Shown here: piece after piece, positions 1 through 7,660 of the stretch
Position numbering within the stretch: the stretch's first letter is position 1
Layout: each line of letters starts with the position of its first letter
Assembly: GCA_964639275.1 (NCBI GenBank)
Contig: CAZXCQ010000231.1
Coordinates: 1 to 10,007 of the forward strand
Direction of reading: 5' to 3'
From: CAZXCQ01 sp964639275
GTDB lineage: Bacteria > Desulfobacterota > DSM-4660 > Desulfatiglandales > Desulfatiglandaceae
Length of the DNA: 10,007 bases
Translations under genes and position numbers: made by a program
The notes under the pieces: model-generated
What the model was told of the DNA's origin: nothing
The model's input: the letters and a program-made list of their open reading frames with translations, nothing else
Databases searched by the model: none

Positions 1-125
1 GGAAGGGGGTAAGCTTCCCTTTTAAATGGCTTTCCGGAGTAATGGAGTAATGGGGGGGACGTGGATTCCTGCGTAAAACTATAATCTTAGGCTATGTAGA
101 CAGCAAAAGAAGGGCCGACGAGAGA
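1..125. other. Intergenic leader with short tandem repeat
   Basis: Non-coding start of the window ahead of the symporter gene. It contains an 8-bp direct tandem repeat, ggagtaat at 36-43 and 44-51, followed by a run of seven G (52-58). A weak inverted repeat, ggaag (1-5) against cttcc (14-18), could belong to the end of an upstream gene outside the window, but it is too short to call a terminator. The rest is the symporter's probable promoter and ribosome-binding region. Confidence 0.5.
80..85 (+). promoter_or_regulatory. Candidate -10 element (TATAAT) for symporter gene
   Basis: A perfect TATAAT lies about 40 bases before the symporter ATG, in an otherwise G-rich leader. No recognisable TTGACA-like -35 sits 16-18 bases upstream (that position reads about GGACGT). 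If it is real, the promoter is activator-dependent or weak. An AAGG element at 110-113 is a poor, distant Shine-Dalgarno candidate for the ATG at 126. Confidence 0.35.
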
Positions 126-1535
126 ATGTTAGATCTGGTTGTTATTATCGCCTATTTTTCAGTGATGCTCTTTGTGGGCTGGAAGAGCCGGCATCAGTCG
201 GCTGATTCCTACTGGGTGGCCGGCCGAAGGTATTCCACAGGCCGGATCACCATGTCGCTTGTCGCCACCATATTTGGGGCATCTTCAACCATGGGGATCA
301 TCGGGCTGGGATATTCCCGGGGATTGACCGGTGCCTGGTGGTCGCTTGTGGGCGGAATTGCCCTCATCCCCTTTGCCCTGCTCCTGGCCCCCCGTGTCCG
401 CGGCCTTGATGTCTATACCCTTCCGGACATCTTAAAGCGGGCCTATGGGGAACGGGTGGCCGTGCCGGCCGGTGTCATGATCACGGTGGCCTGGTGCGGG
501 GTGATCGCGGCCCAGCTCATTGCCGGGGGCCGGCTGATGGCCGGTCTCTTTTCCATCCAATTTGGAGTTTCCCTGTTTATCGTGGCAGTGGTCTTTACCC
601 TTTACACATTCTGGGGGGGACAACTCTCCGTCATCAGGACAGACGCGTGGCAGTTTCTCCTCTTTGTTGGGGGTCTCTTTGTGGCCCTCGTCTTTGTTTT
701 CCTGTCACAATATTCAGCCCACCCGTTCTGGGAGAATATTCCGGGGGATCACTGGCGGTTTCCGGTCTCCCGGACATTTGGGTGGTATCAGGTCCTGGTC
801 TTTTATCCCCTCATCATCGGGCTCCCCTACCTCGTGGGGCCTGACATCTATTCAAGGGTCCTGTGTGCCAGAGAGACCGGGGTGGCACAAAACGCCTCCC
901 TCTTTGCCGCGATGATCGTGATTCCGCTCTCTTTTCTCCTGGCCTTTTTCGGGGTTCTGGCAAGCGCCAGGTTTCCGGGTATCGCTCCTGATGCCGCACT
1001 GCCCAAGACCGTCAGCGTGCTGATACCCATCGGTCTCAAAGGGTTGATCGTGGCCGGGTTTCTCGGGGCTGTCATGTCTTCAGCAGACACCTGCCTGATT
1101 TCTGCGGCGACTATCCTGACCCTGAATGTGATCCGTCCCATTTACAGGGCCGAAGATGAGAGCCACCTCAAGATAACCCGAGGCATCGTTGTCCTTATCG
1201 GGGCTGTTGCCTGGCTTATTGCCAGCCAGCAAAAGGGGATTATCTCTTCATTGCTTTTGGGTTATACGGTCTTCGTGGGGGGTGTTGTCATGCCCACCCT
1301 CGCCACATTTTTTCAGAAATCCCTGGGGGTCACATCAAGGGGGGCCTTGTGGGCCGTCATTGTGGGGGGAGGTACAGCAGTGCTCGGAAAGATCCAGGGG
1401 GGTGTCATTTTGAAAGACATCATCTCCAGCCATGGCCAGAATCTCTTGGCGTCTGTCCTGGGCCCACACTATCTGAGCATCCTGCCCATTGTCCTCTCGG
1501 TGTTGATCATGCTTTTTGTGAGCCGGTTCAGGTAG
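126..1535 (+). CDS. Sodium:solute symporter family (SSS) transporter
   Basis: This 469-residue integral inner-membrane protein belongs to the SSS family (PutP/PanF/SGLT fold), which couples uptake of a small organic solute to inward sodium flow. It is almost entirely hydrophobic helices, consistent with 12-13 membrane segments and close to the usual family length. Family landmarks are visible: GASSTMG at residues 51-57 in the first core helix; GGQLSVIRTD at 164-173, the equivalent of the conserved GG..V..TD segment; and GFLGAVMSSAD at 311-321. In the last, A315, S318 and S319 match the Ala/Ser/Ser sodium-2 site known from vSGLT. The start is the first ATG in frame; its Shine-Dalgarno match is weak. 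The gene stands alone, with a separate promoter region between it and the regulator downstream. The substrate cannot be read from sequence; proline, pantothenate or another carboxylate are all possible for the family. Confidence 0.9.
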   Translation: MLDLVVIIAYFSVMLFVGWKSRHQSADSYWVAGRRYSTGRITMSLVATIFGASSTMGIIGLGYSRGLTGAWWSLVGGIALIPFALLLAPRVRGLDVYTLPDILKRAYGERVAVPAGVMITVAWCGVIAAQLIAGGRLMAGLFSIQFGVSLFIVAVVFTLYTFWGGQLSVIRTDAWQFLLFVGGLFVALVFVFLSQYSAHPFWENIPGDHWRFPVSRTFGWYQVLVFYPLIIGLPYLVGPDIYSRVLCARETGVAQNASLFAAMIVIPLSFLLAFFGVLASARFPGIAPDAALPKTVSVLIPIGLKGLIVAGFLGAVMSSADTCLISAATILTLNVIRPIYRAEDESHLKITRGIVVLIGAVAWLIASQQKGIISSLLLGYTVFVGGVVMPTLATFFQKSLGVTSRGALWAVIVGGGTAVLGKIQGGVILKDIISSHGQNLLASVLGPHYLSILPIVLSVLIMLFVSRFR

Positions 1536-1552
1536 GAAGAGGGAGAAAGGGC

Positions 1553-1580
1553 TTGACGGGGCGAGATTGATCTGTTAGAT
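1553..1580 (+). promoter_or_regulatory. Candidate sigma70 promoter of the efflux operon
   Basis: TTGACG (1553-1558) is followed after 16 bases by TTAGAT (1575-1580). The -35 is good (5 of 6) and the -10 is weak (3 of 6). It would start transcription near 1587, at the edge of the palindrome at 1586-1603, which is the expected geometry for a repressor that blocks initiation. The gap shows no terminator for the symporter, so partial read-through is possible. Confidence 0.4.
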
Positions 1581-1585
1581 GGTTC

Positions 1586-1609
1586 TTACTTACCGGTAGG
1601 TAAATTACC
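1586..1609. promoter_or_regulatory. Probable TetR-family operator (two overlapping palindromes)
   Basis: Positions 1586-1603 read TTACTTACCGGTAGGTAA, an 18-bp dyad in which 8 of 9 base pairs are self-complementary; only 1590/1599 mismatch. The core is the perfect palindrome TACCGGTA. A second perfect dyad, GGTAA-A-TTACC, overlaps it at 1599-1609, giving three TTAC-type half-sites. Size and symmetry resemble operators bound by TetR-family dimers. Its place about 50 bases before the regulator's ATG suggests autoregulation of the regulator-adaptor-permease operon. Binding is inferred, not shown. Confidence 0.65.
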
Positions 1610-1654
1610 AGTGCCAGATCCTTCAAAACCAGCAGGGATCTTTGCAGGGAAGAT

Positions 1655-2257
1655 ATGACCCAGGTCTTGATCAAAGAATCGAATGTCAGGGCGAGGCTCC
1701 TTGAGGCGGGGATCAGTCTCTTTGCCGAAAAGGGCTATGCCGGCACCTCGGTCAGGGAAATCGTGGCCCGCGCCGGTGTCACCAAGCCGGTACTCTACTA
1801 TTACTTCAAAAGCAAAGAGGGGATGTTTCGATACACCCTGGATTGGGCCGCAGAGCGGCAGGAGGCCATGTTGAGGGAGGTCCTTGAAACCCCGGGGACA
1901 GTCCTGGATCGCCTGATCAACCTCTACCGGCGCATATATCAGGGTCTGCGGGAGAACCGGAATCTATTCAAGATGATCCACAATTTGATCTTTGGCCCCC
2001 CCCGGGGGGCGCCCGAATATGACTATCAGGCCTATCAGGACCGCCTGGTGAAGGCCATAAAAAGCATCTATTCAGAGGGGATTGCAGCAGCGGAGGCAAA
2101 GGATGCCGATCCGGATGAGGTGGCCATCCTCGTCCTGGGTCTGATCGATTTTTGCTTTCACCTGGATCAGGCCCATCCCGGACCAACCGATCCGGAATTG
2201 CCCGATCGCTTGCTGCGTCTTGTGTTTCGCGGCCTTGGTCGCGGGGAAGGGTATTAA
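1655..2257 (+). CDS. TetR/AcrR-family transcriptional regulator
   Basis: This 200-residue cytoplasmic one-component regulator has the typical TetR length. The N-terminal DNA-binding domain covers about residues 10-57. Helix 1 (VRARLLEAGISLFAEKGYAG) leads into the helix-turn-helix TSVREIVARAGVTKPVLYYYF (31-51), followed by the characteristic KSKEGMF. The remaining helical part (about 60-200) would be the ligand-binding and dimerisation domain; it is divergent and does not reveal the inducer. The start ATG follows AGGGA at 1646-1650 with a rather tight spacing. As first gene of the operon with the adaptor and permease, and with a palindrome just upstream, it most likely represses its own operon until the pump's substrate or a related compound binds. 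AcrR-type repressors of efflux pumps are the close functional parallel. Confidence 0.93.
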   Translation: MTQVLIKESNVRARLLEAGISLFAEKGYAGTSVREIVARAGVTKPVLYYYFKSKEGMFRYTLDWAAERQEAMLREVLETPGTVLDRLINLYRRIYQGLRENRNLFKMIHNLIFGPPRGAPEYDYQAYQDRLVKAIKSIYSEGIAAAEAKDADPDEVAILVLGLIDFCFHLDQAHPGPTDPELPDRLLRLVFRGLGRGEGY

Positions 2258-3313
2258 ATGAAAAATCGGCTGTATAAACTGTGGGTTGCCTTTTCAGCAT
2301 GCCTGATCATTGGGTCTGCCACCGGATGCCGTGACCAGGCAAGCCAGGCACAGTCCCAGAACGGGGCCAACCGTCCCCGTGCCATCAATGTCTCTGTCGT
2401 GGAGGTAAAGCCCGTCCCCATCCGCGACATCCTGATCCTCCCCGGAGAGACAGAGGCGTGGCAGGACGTCCTCATCGCGGCGGACACGGTGGGTCGGGTC
2501 GAATGGATCGGGCCCCGTGAAGGAGAGGCGGTCAAAGAAGGGCAGTTACTCGCAAAGATCGATGTCTCATCCTTAAAGGCCGCCCTCGACCAGGCAGAGG
2601 CGGCATCCAGACTGGCAGAGGACCTTTATCAGCGCCGAAAAAAGCTATTTGACCGCAAGATCATTCACCAGGAAGAACTCGAACGGGCACTGACCGAGCA
2701 AACCCTTGCCAATGGTGCCCTTCGCGAGGCCAGGATCGAGTATGAGCGGGGTTTTCCCAGATCCCCGATCAACGGACTGGTCAATTACCTGTTTGTTGAT
2801 GCAGGGGAGTTCCTAAAGCGTGGGGACCGCCTGATGGACCTGGTCAACGTCGACAAGATCAAGGTGAACGTAAACGTACCCGAGTTGGATGTACGGTATC
2901 TGCACGTGGGCCAGAAGACCCGGGTGACCATCGACGCCTTTCCCGGCCGTCAGCTTCCAGGGACCATAGACTTTGTCTCTTACAAGGCCGCACCCGAGAC
3001 CAAGACCTTCCTCGTGAGGGTCCTGATTGACAACCCCGAACATAAGATCAGGCCAGGGATGATTGCCCGGGTGGCCTTTGTTCGCAGGACCATTTCGGAT
3101 GCCCTGGTCGCCCCCCTCTTCGCCCTGGTGGACAAAGGCGGCGAGCGCATCCTGTTCGTAGAAAAGGATGGGGTGGCCCATGCGCGTTCGGTCTCTATCG
3201 GCGTCATAGAAGGGGACCGCGTTCAGATAACCAGAGGGCTCAAAAAAGGTGATCGCCTGATTGTTGCGGGCCAGACCGAAGTCGAAGAAGGGACAGGGGT
3301 TCAGGTCCGATGA
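2258..3313 (+). CDS. RND efflux periplasmic adaptor (membrane fusion lipoprotein)
   Basis: This 351-residue HlyD/AcrA-type adaptor would bridge the inner-membrane RND permease to an outer-membrane channel. The N-terminus (residues 1-23) is a signal peptide ending in a lipobox-like ATGC, so C24 is the likely lipidated residue anchoring it to the inner membrane. Then come a first lipoyl half (about 60-105, with GRVEWIGPREGEAVKEGQLL), an alpha-helical hairpin (about 106-165), the second lipoyl half (about 166-205), a beta-barrel domain (about 205-285) and a membrane-proximal domain to the C-terminus (GLKKGDRLIVAGQTEVEEG). Its ATG abuts the regulator's TAA directly and is preceded by GGGGAAGGG (2243-2251), a good Shine-Dalgarno site inside the regulator gene, implying coupled translation. 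The short hairpin is usual for adaptors of HAE1-type pumps outside enterobacteria. Substrate unknown. Confidence 0.93.
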   Translation: MKNRLYKLWVAFSACLIIGSATGCRDQASQAQSQNGANRPRAINVSVVEVKPVPIRDILILPGETEAWQDVLIAADTVGRVEWIGPREGEAVKEGQLLAKIDVSSLKAALDQAEAASRLAEDLYQRRKKLFDRKIIHQEELERALTEQTLANGALREARIEYERGFPRSPINGLVNYLFVDAGEFLKRGDRLMDLVNVDKIKVNVNVPELDVRYLHVGQKTRVTIDAFPGRQLPGTIDFVSYKAAPETKTFLVRVLIDNPEHKIRPGMIARVAFVRRTISDALVAPLFALVDKGGERILFVEKDGVAHARSVSIGVIEGDRVQITRGLKKGDRLIVAGQTEVEEGTGVQVR

Positions 3314-6300
3314 TCGTCAATGAGTTGGCCCTCAAACGCCAGGTCACCGTCCTGGTCCTGCTGGTCCTTATCGTCCTGGCCGGGCTGTATTGCTATATCA
3401 CCCTCCCGCGCGAGTCCTTTCCCGATATCACGATCCCGTATGTCTTTGTAACCACCACCTACGAAGGGGTCGCCCCCGCGGATATGGAAAAACTCATCAC
3501 GATCCCGATCGAGCGGAAACTCAAAGGGATCTCTGATGTAGAAGAGATCCGCTCCACTTCGGCAGAGGGGATCTCCACCGTGGCGGTCAAATTTCTCCCC
3601 GCGGTGGATATCGATGACGCGGTTCAAAAGGTAAGGGACAAGGTAGACCAGGCCAAGAAGGATCTCCCCGCAGACCTGCCGGATGACCCGGTCATCCAGG
3701 AGGTGAACTTTTCGGATCTTCCCGTCATCCGTGTCGTGCTCTCCGGACCTTTTGGGCTGCGCCGCCTCCAGAAATTCGCCGAGGACCTGGAAGACCGTAT
3801 TGAGGGCATCCCGGGTGTCCTGGACGCCCGGTTGACCGGGGGCCTGGAAAGAGAAATACATGTGGAGTTTGACCTCGACCGGGTGGCCGCCTACAGGGTC
3901 CCCTTCTCAAGCCTGATCAACGCCGTATCCCGCAGCAATGTCAACATGCCGGGCGGGAGCATGGATATTGGGCAGGCAAAATACCTCGTTCGGGTGCCCG
4001 AGGATTTCAAAGACCCCTCCGAGATCTTTTCGATCGTGGCCTTTGTCCGGGAGGGCAAACCCATCTATCTACGCGATCTGGCCTTTATCAGAGACAGCCA
4101 TAAGGACCCCCTCACCCGGAGCCGGCTCAATGGGCAGGAAAGCGTGACCCTGGCGGTTCAAAAACGCAGCGGTGAAAACATCGTGCGTGTGACCGACCAG
4201 GTCAAGCAGGTGGTGAAGGAAATGACGCCTCTCTTTCCCCCGGCACTCAAGATCGACCTGACGTCGGATATGTCAAACGACGTGCGCCTGATGGTATCGG
4301 ATCTGGAAAACAATATCCTTTCGGGTCTGATCCTGGTACTGGCCGTCATCTTTGTCTTTATCGGCGGTCGTTCTGCCGTGTTTGTGGGTCTTGCCATCCC
4401 TTATTCCATGTTTATTACCTTTATCCTGCTCTCCGCCCTTGGCGTGACCATGAATATGGTGGTGCTCTTTTCCTTGATCCTGGCGCTGGGTATGCTTGTG
4501 GATAACGGCATTGTGATCGTCGAAAATATCTACCGCCACATGCAGCAGGGAGAATCGAGACAGGAGGCGGCACTGGTGGGTACCAACCAGGTGGCATGGC
4601 CGGTCATCACCTCGACGCTGACAACCCTGGGTGCCTTTTTCCCCATGCTTTTCTGGCCGGGGATTATGGGCGAGTTTATGGGATACCTGCCCCTCACCCT
4701 GATCATGGCACTTTCCGCTTCTCTGTTTGTGGCCCTGGTTATCAACCCGGTCCTCTCAGCCCGGTATCAAACGGCCAAACCCCTCATGGAAGAAGGTGAG
4801 AAAGGGACAAGGGAGCCTTTTGTCAAACGGCTCTATCTCTACCTCCTTACCTGGTCGCTCCACCACCGCCTCGTTGTCGTGGCGACCGCGTTTGTCATGC
4901 TGGTAAGCTCGATCCTCCTCTTTGGCATCTACGGAAAAGGGGTTGAGTTTTTTCCTGAGACAGAGCCCCGGCGCGCCTATGTCCACCTCAAGGCACCCGA
5001 AGGGACCAATCTGGACGCCTCGGACCGCCTGGTGGCCATGGTGGAGAAGATCGTCTCCGGATATCAGGACATCCGTTACATCATCGCCAACATCGGTGCC
5101 GTGGGTGGCGATCCCTTTTCCCGGGGGGGCACAGGGACCCACCTCAACCGTGTGGCCCTGGACTTCAAGGATTTTCACGATCGATCCCGGCCCTCCTCGG
5201 AAATCGTGCAAGAGATCCGGCCCAAGACCCTGGATGCCGTCAAGGGGGGCGAGGTGCAGGTGGAAAAGGAGAAGGGGGGGCCACCCACAGGACCGCCAGT
5301 AAATATCGAGATCTCCGGTAAAGACATCCTGGTTCTGGGGGATCTGGCCGCCCGCATCCGCAATTTGATCAAGGACATTCCCGGTCTCGTTGATCTAAAA
5401 GACAACTTTGTCAAGGGAAAACCCGAGATCAGGGTCAGGGTCGATAAGGAAAAGGCGGCGCTCCTGGGCGTGGACACATTTACCGTCGCCTATACGGTAA
5501 AGGCGGCCGTCAACGGGGCCAAAGTGGGCGTCTTTCGGGAAGGAAAGGACGAATACGACATCATTGCCAGACTCCCGGACCGCGATCGTCATTCGGTGGA
5601 AAGTCTCAGGCGAATCACGGTCTCGGGTCCCAAAGGTGAACCCATCCCCCTGACAAGCCTGGCCCAGGCCTCACTGACAAGCGGGCTGGGCGCCATTATG
5701 CGGCTGGATCAAAAACGGGTGGTCACCATTTCAGGGGATGTTTCCGGACGGCTGGCAAACGATGTCATACGGGATATAGCGGTCAGGCTAAACAACCATT
5801 TTGATTGGCCCAGGGGCTATTCCTACCGGTTTACGGGTGAGCAGAGGGAGCAGGAAAAGGCAAGGTCCTTTCTTGGCAAGGCCTTTGTGGCAGCCCTGTT
5901 TCTGATCTTTATTATCCTCATCACCCAGTTTAACTCGTTCCTGACACCCTTTATCATCCTCGCATCCGTCCTGCTATCGCTGATCGGGGTCTTTACCGGT
6001 CTCCTGGTCACCGGTATGGCCTTTGGCGTCATTATGACCGGTATTGGGGTCATCAGCCTGGCAGGAGTGGTGGTCAATAACGCCATTGTCCTGATCGACT
6101 ATTATAACCAGCTTATGGCGCGGGGGATCAGTTCGGGGGAGGCCCTGATTCGGGCAGGGATGGTGAGGTTCCGGCCGGTCATGCTGACTGCCATCACCAC
6201 GATTTTGGGGCTTCTTCCAATGGCAACAGGAATCAGCTTTGATTTCCGAAAACTCTCCTGGGACATCGGCGGAGAATCATCCCAGTGGTGGGGTCCCATG

Positions 6301-6417
6301 GCAGTGGCCGTGATATTTGGCCTGGCAGTGGCCACCTTGCTGACCCTGGTGGTGGTGCCGGTCCTCTGCTCCATCGCCCATACCCTGCGGACCCGGCTGC
6401 GAATGGCTACTCCATGA
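3310..6417 (+). CDS. RND efflux permease, HAE1 (AcrB-like) type
   Basis: This 1035-residue inner-membrane proton/drug antiporter of the RND superfamily has full family length. The first membrane helix is at about 12-30, followed by a large periplasmic loop (about 32-333, starting LPRESFPDI). Helices 2-6 occupy about 335-490, helix 7 about 522-540 and a second periplasmic loop about 541-853. Helices 8-12 follow to the C-terminus. Helix 4 carries GMLVDNGIVIVEN, with D398 in the conserved proton-relay position but N399 where AcrB has a second Asp. Helix 10 carries VVVNNAIVLIDY, with N923 at the position of AcrB Lys940. These changes occur in a recognised HAE1-like subfamily, so they need not mean inactivity. 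The ATG overlaps the adaptor's TGA (ATGA, 3310-3313), so the two are translationally coupled. No TolC-like gene follows, so the outer-membrane partner must come from elsewhere. Substrate unknown. Confidence 0.95.
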   Translation: MIVNELALKRQVTVLVLLVLIVLAGLYCYITLPRESFPDITIPYVFVTTTYEGVAPADMEKLITIPIERKLKGISDVEEIRSTSAEGISTVAVKFLPAVDIDDAVQKVRDKVDQAKKDLPADLPDDPVIQEVNFSDLPVIRVVLSGPFGLRRLQKFAEDLEDRIEGIPGVLDARLTGGLEREIHVEFDLDRVAAYRVPFSSLINAVSRSNVNMPGGSMDIGQAKYLVRVPEDFKDPSEIFSIVAFVREGKPIYLRDLAFIRDSHKDPLTRSRLNGQESVTLAVQKRSGENIVRVTDQVKQVVKEMTPLFPPALKIDLTSDMSNDVRLMVSDLENNILSGLILVLAVIFVFIGGRSAVFVGLAIPYSMFITFILLSALGVTMNMVVLFSLILALGMLVDNGIVIVENIYRHMQQGESRQEAALVGTNQVAWPVITSTLTTLGAFFPMLFWPGIMGEFMGYLPLTLIMALSASLFVALVINPVLSARYQTAKPLMEEGEKGTREPFVKRLYLYLLTWSLHHRLVVVATAFVMLVSSILLFGIYGKGVEFFPETEPRRAYVHLKAPEGTNLDASDRLVAMVEKIVSGYQDIRYIIANIGAVGGDPFSRGGTGTHLNRVALDFKDFHDRSRPSSEIVQEIRPKTLDAVKGGEVQVEKEKGGPPTGPPVNIEISGKDILVLGDLAARIRNLIKDIPGLVDLKDNFVKGKPEIRVRVDKEKAALLGVDTFTVAYTVKAAVNGAKVGVFREGKDEYDIIARLPDRDRHSVESLRRITVSGPKGEPIPLTSLAQASLTSGLGAIMRLDQKRVVTISGDVSGRLANDVIRDIAVRLNNHFDWPRGYSYRFTGEQREQEKARSFLGKAFVAALFLIFIILITQFNSFLTPFIILASVLLSLIGVFTGLLVTGMAFGVIMTGIGVISLAGVVVNNAIVLIDYYNQLMARGISSGEALIRAGMVRFRPVMLTAITTILGLLPMATGISFDFRKLSWDIGGESSQWWGPMAVAVIFGLAVATLLTLVVVPVLCSIAHTLRTRLRMATP

Positions 6418-6985
6418 GGGTCGCCTTGAGGATGATAACCGGCTCCACCGGCACGTTTTCGTAGTCCCCCTTTGTCCCGGTCTTGACCTGAGAGATGGCA
6501 TCCACCACATCCATCCCTTCAACCACTTTGCCAAAAACCGTGTAACCCCAGCCCGTCGGGGTCTTGGCCTTGTGGTCGAGGGAGCGGTTGTCTTTGGTAT
6601 TGATAAAGAACTGGGCCGTAGCGCTATGGGGATCCGGGGTGCGGGCCATGGCCACGGTCCCACGTCTATTTTTGAGGCCATTGTCCGCCTCGTTATCGAT
6701 GGGCAACCCGGTGGATTTTTCTTTCATATCAGGGGTGATGCCGCCCCCCTGGATCATAAAGTTGGGGATCACGCGGTGAAAGATGGTGCCGTCATAATGC
6801 CCCCACCTCACGTAACCCAGAAAGTTATCCACGGTCTTGGGGGCACGATCGGGGAAAAGCTCAAGGACGATCCTGCCCTTTGATGTCTCGAGCACCACCT
6901 GCGGGTTTTTCAAACCCGCCCCCTCAACGCCAAACGGAATGACGAGCATCAAGATGACAAACGCCAGAATCAGACGCGTACTCAT
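6407..6985 (-). CDS. Periplasmic peptidyl-prolyl cis-trans isomerase, cyclophilin type
   Basis: This 192-residue cyclophilin-type foldase accelerates cis/trans isomerisation of X-Pro bonds. I chose the ATG at 6985 because AAAAGGAGGT lies 5 bases upstream, an almost perfect Shine-Dalgarno site; the frame stays open to an ATG at 7039, but that adds 18 implausible residues and has no such site. Residues 1-22 form a signal peptide (hydrophobic LILAFVILMLVIPFGV), so export to the periplasm is expected, as for E. coli PpiA. The catalytic domain shows FHRVIPNFMIQGG (69-81, with catalytic R71), AQFFIN (124-129), SLDH (135-138) and GYTVFGKVVEGMDVVD (147-162). Y148 sits where eukaryotic cyclophilins have the cyclosporin-binding Trp, as in bacterial periplasmic members. 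Its last 11 bases overlap the 3' end of the RND permease on the opposite strand. A promoter is not obvious. Confidence 0.93.
   Translation of the reverse strand: MSTRLILAFVILMLVIPFGVEGAGLKNPQVVLETSKGRIVLELFPDRAPKTVDNFLGYVRWGHYDGTIFHRVIPNFMIQGGGITPDMKEKSTGLPIDNEADNGLKNRRGTVAMARTPDPHSATAQFFINTKDNRSLDHKAKTPTGWGYTVFGKVVEGMDVVDAISQVKTGTKGDYENVPVEPVIILKATLME
6976..6981 (-). promoter_or_regulatory. Strong Shine-Dalgarno deciding the cyclophilin start
   Basis: Read on the minus strand, the leader is aaaaggaggtctgcaATG. The GGAGGT core lies about 5 bases before the ATG at 6985. It decides between this start and the in-frame ATG at 7039, which has no comparable site. Coordinates are approximate: the GGAGGT itself falls just outside the coding region, at about 6991-6996. 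Confidence 0.4.
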
Positions 6986-7129
6986 TGCAGACCTCCTTTT
7001 ATTAGATTCTGAGCAGGCGTTCATAGGTTCAAGGTTCACCGTTCAAGGTCAGTTTATCAATGCGAGTTCGACGCGGCGAGACAATCTCCCCATGGTGACG
7101 GCCCTATCCCTATGGGATAGCAGCGTGGC
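6986..7129. other. Intergenic region with GTTCAAGGT direct repeat
   Basis: This is the gap between the cyclophilin and ytfJ-like genes, both on the minus strand. The 9-mer gttcaaggt occurs at 7027-7035 and again at 7041-7049. On the other strand this is the ACCTTGAAC motif, a kind of short intergenic repeat I associate with Desulfobacterota genomes. The gap also contains a compact hairpin (7104-7120). No gene or clear promoter is visible. Confidence 0.5.
7104..7120 (-). terminator. Hairpin just downstream of ytfJ-like gene
   Basis: ctatccc-tat-gggatag is a perfect 7-bp stem with a 3-base loop, 9 bases beyond the ytfJ-like stop codon. No T-run follows it on either strand, so it is not a standard intrinsic terminator. 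It may stabilise or help end the ytfJ transcript, or it may be part of a repeat element. The call as a terminator is tentative. Confidence 0.35.
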
Positions 7130-7660
7130 TCACCTGTCAATGTGGGCGCGGATCGCCTTCAGGAGTCCCTCAATATCGCCCTGATCCAGCTTGCCGTCTT
7201 TTTTGAAAATCAACCTGCCTGTCTTGTCAAATGCCAGGACATCGCTGTTGTCGTCCGCTATTCCCCATTTTTTGACCAAAACCTTTTTGTAGTCCCGTAC
7301 ATAAATGGTGGTGGTATATCGTTTCTGTTTTTCCTTTAATCCGGATGAAATGGCGAAGTTGGGAAGCCATGTGGCGGCCATGTTGATAATGCCCCAGCTC
7401 TGAAATTTCTCTCCGGGGAACTTTGCCACCTCTAGGGCCTCACTCGCCTCGTTATTGAGATCTTTTTCGTCGGGGTCCACATAAAAGATAACATGGACCT
7501 TTCCCCTGAGCTCGTCGCTGCTCCAGGGGGTGTTATCAAGGCGACCCCCGAGTCTGTCTTTTAGCTCAACTTTTGCCGGGACCTGCCCGATCTCGAGCCC
7601 GGCCCAGGCGGCCTGGGCGACAAAAAATCCCAGGACCAACAACTTCAAAAAATGCTTCAT
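7130..7660 (-). CDS. ytfJ: YtfJ-family periplasmic protein (thioredoxin-fold, cysteine-free)
   Basis: This 176-residue protein is close in size to E. coli YtfJ (184). Residues 1-20 form a signal peptide ending AWA, so it is periplasmic. The mature part follows the YtfJ pattern: GLEIGQVPAKVEL, then LRGKVHVIFYVDPDEKDLNNEAS (51-73), KFPGEKFQSWGIINM, and near the end KKWGIADDNSDVLAFDKTGRLIFKKDGKLDQ (130-160). The fold is thioredoxin-like, but the protein has no cysteine at all, so a CXXC redox role is excluded; the family's function is not established. The ATG at 7660 is chosen because it begins the signal peptide and is preceded by GGGAGAG. The frame is nevertheless open far upstream (to 8239), because remnant channel-gene sequence reads into it without a stop. 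Without its own promoter, it probably depends on transcription through that remnant. Confidence 0.8.
   Translation of the reverse strand: MKHFLKLLVLGFFVAQAAWAGLEIGQVPAKVELKDRLGGRLDNTPWSSDELRGKVHVIFYVDPDEKDLNNEASEALEVAKFPGEKFQSWGIINMAATWLPNFAISSGLKEKQKRYTTTIYVRDYKKVLVKKWGIADDNSDVLAFDKTGRLIFKKDGKLDQGDIEGLLKAIRAHIDR

Noticed and set aside
3301..3861. Open frame of 186 codons antisense to the RND permease start
   Set aside because: Composition is rich in D, R and G with no recognisable motif; it is a shadow of the permease reading frame.
4756..5211. Open frame of 151 codons antisense within the permease
   Set aside because: It shows no family resemblance and is fully inside a conserved gene on the other strand.
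6986..7039. N-terminal extension of the cyclophilin to ATG 7039
   Set aside because: It would place a polar 18-residue stretch before the signal peptide and ignore the near-perfect GGAGGT site before 6985; it also runs through the intergenic repeat.
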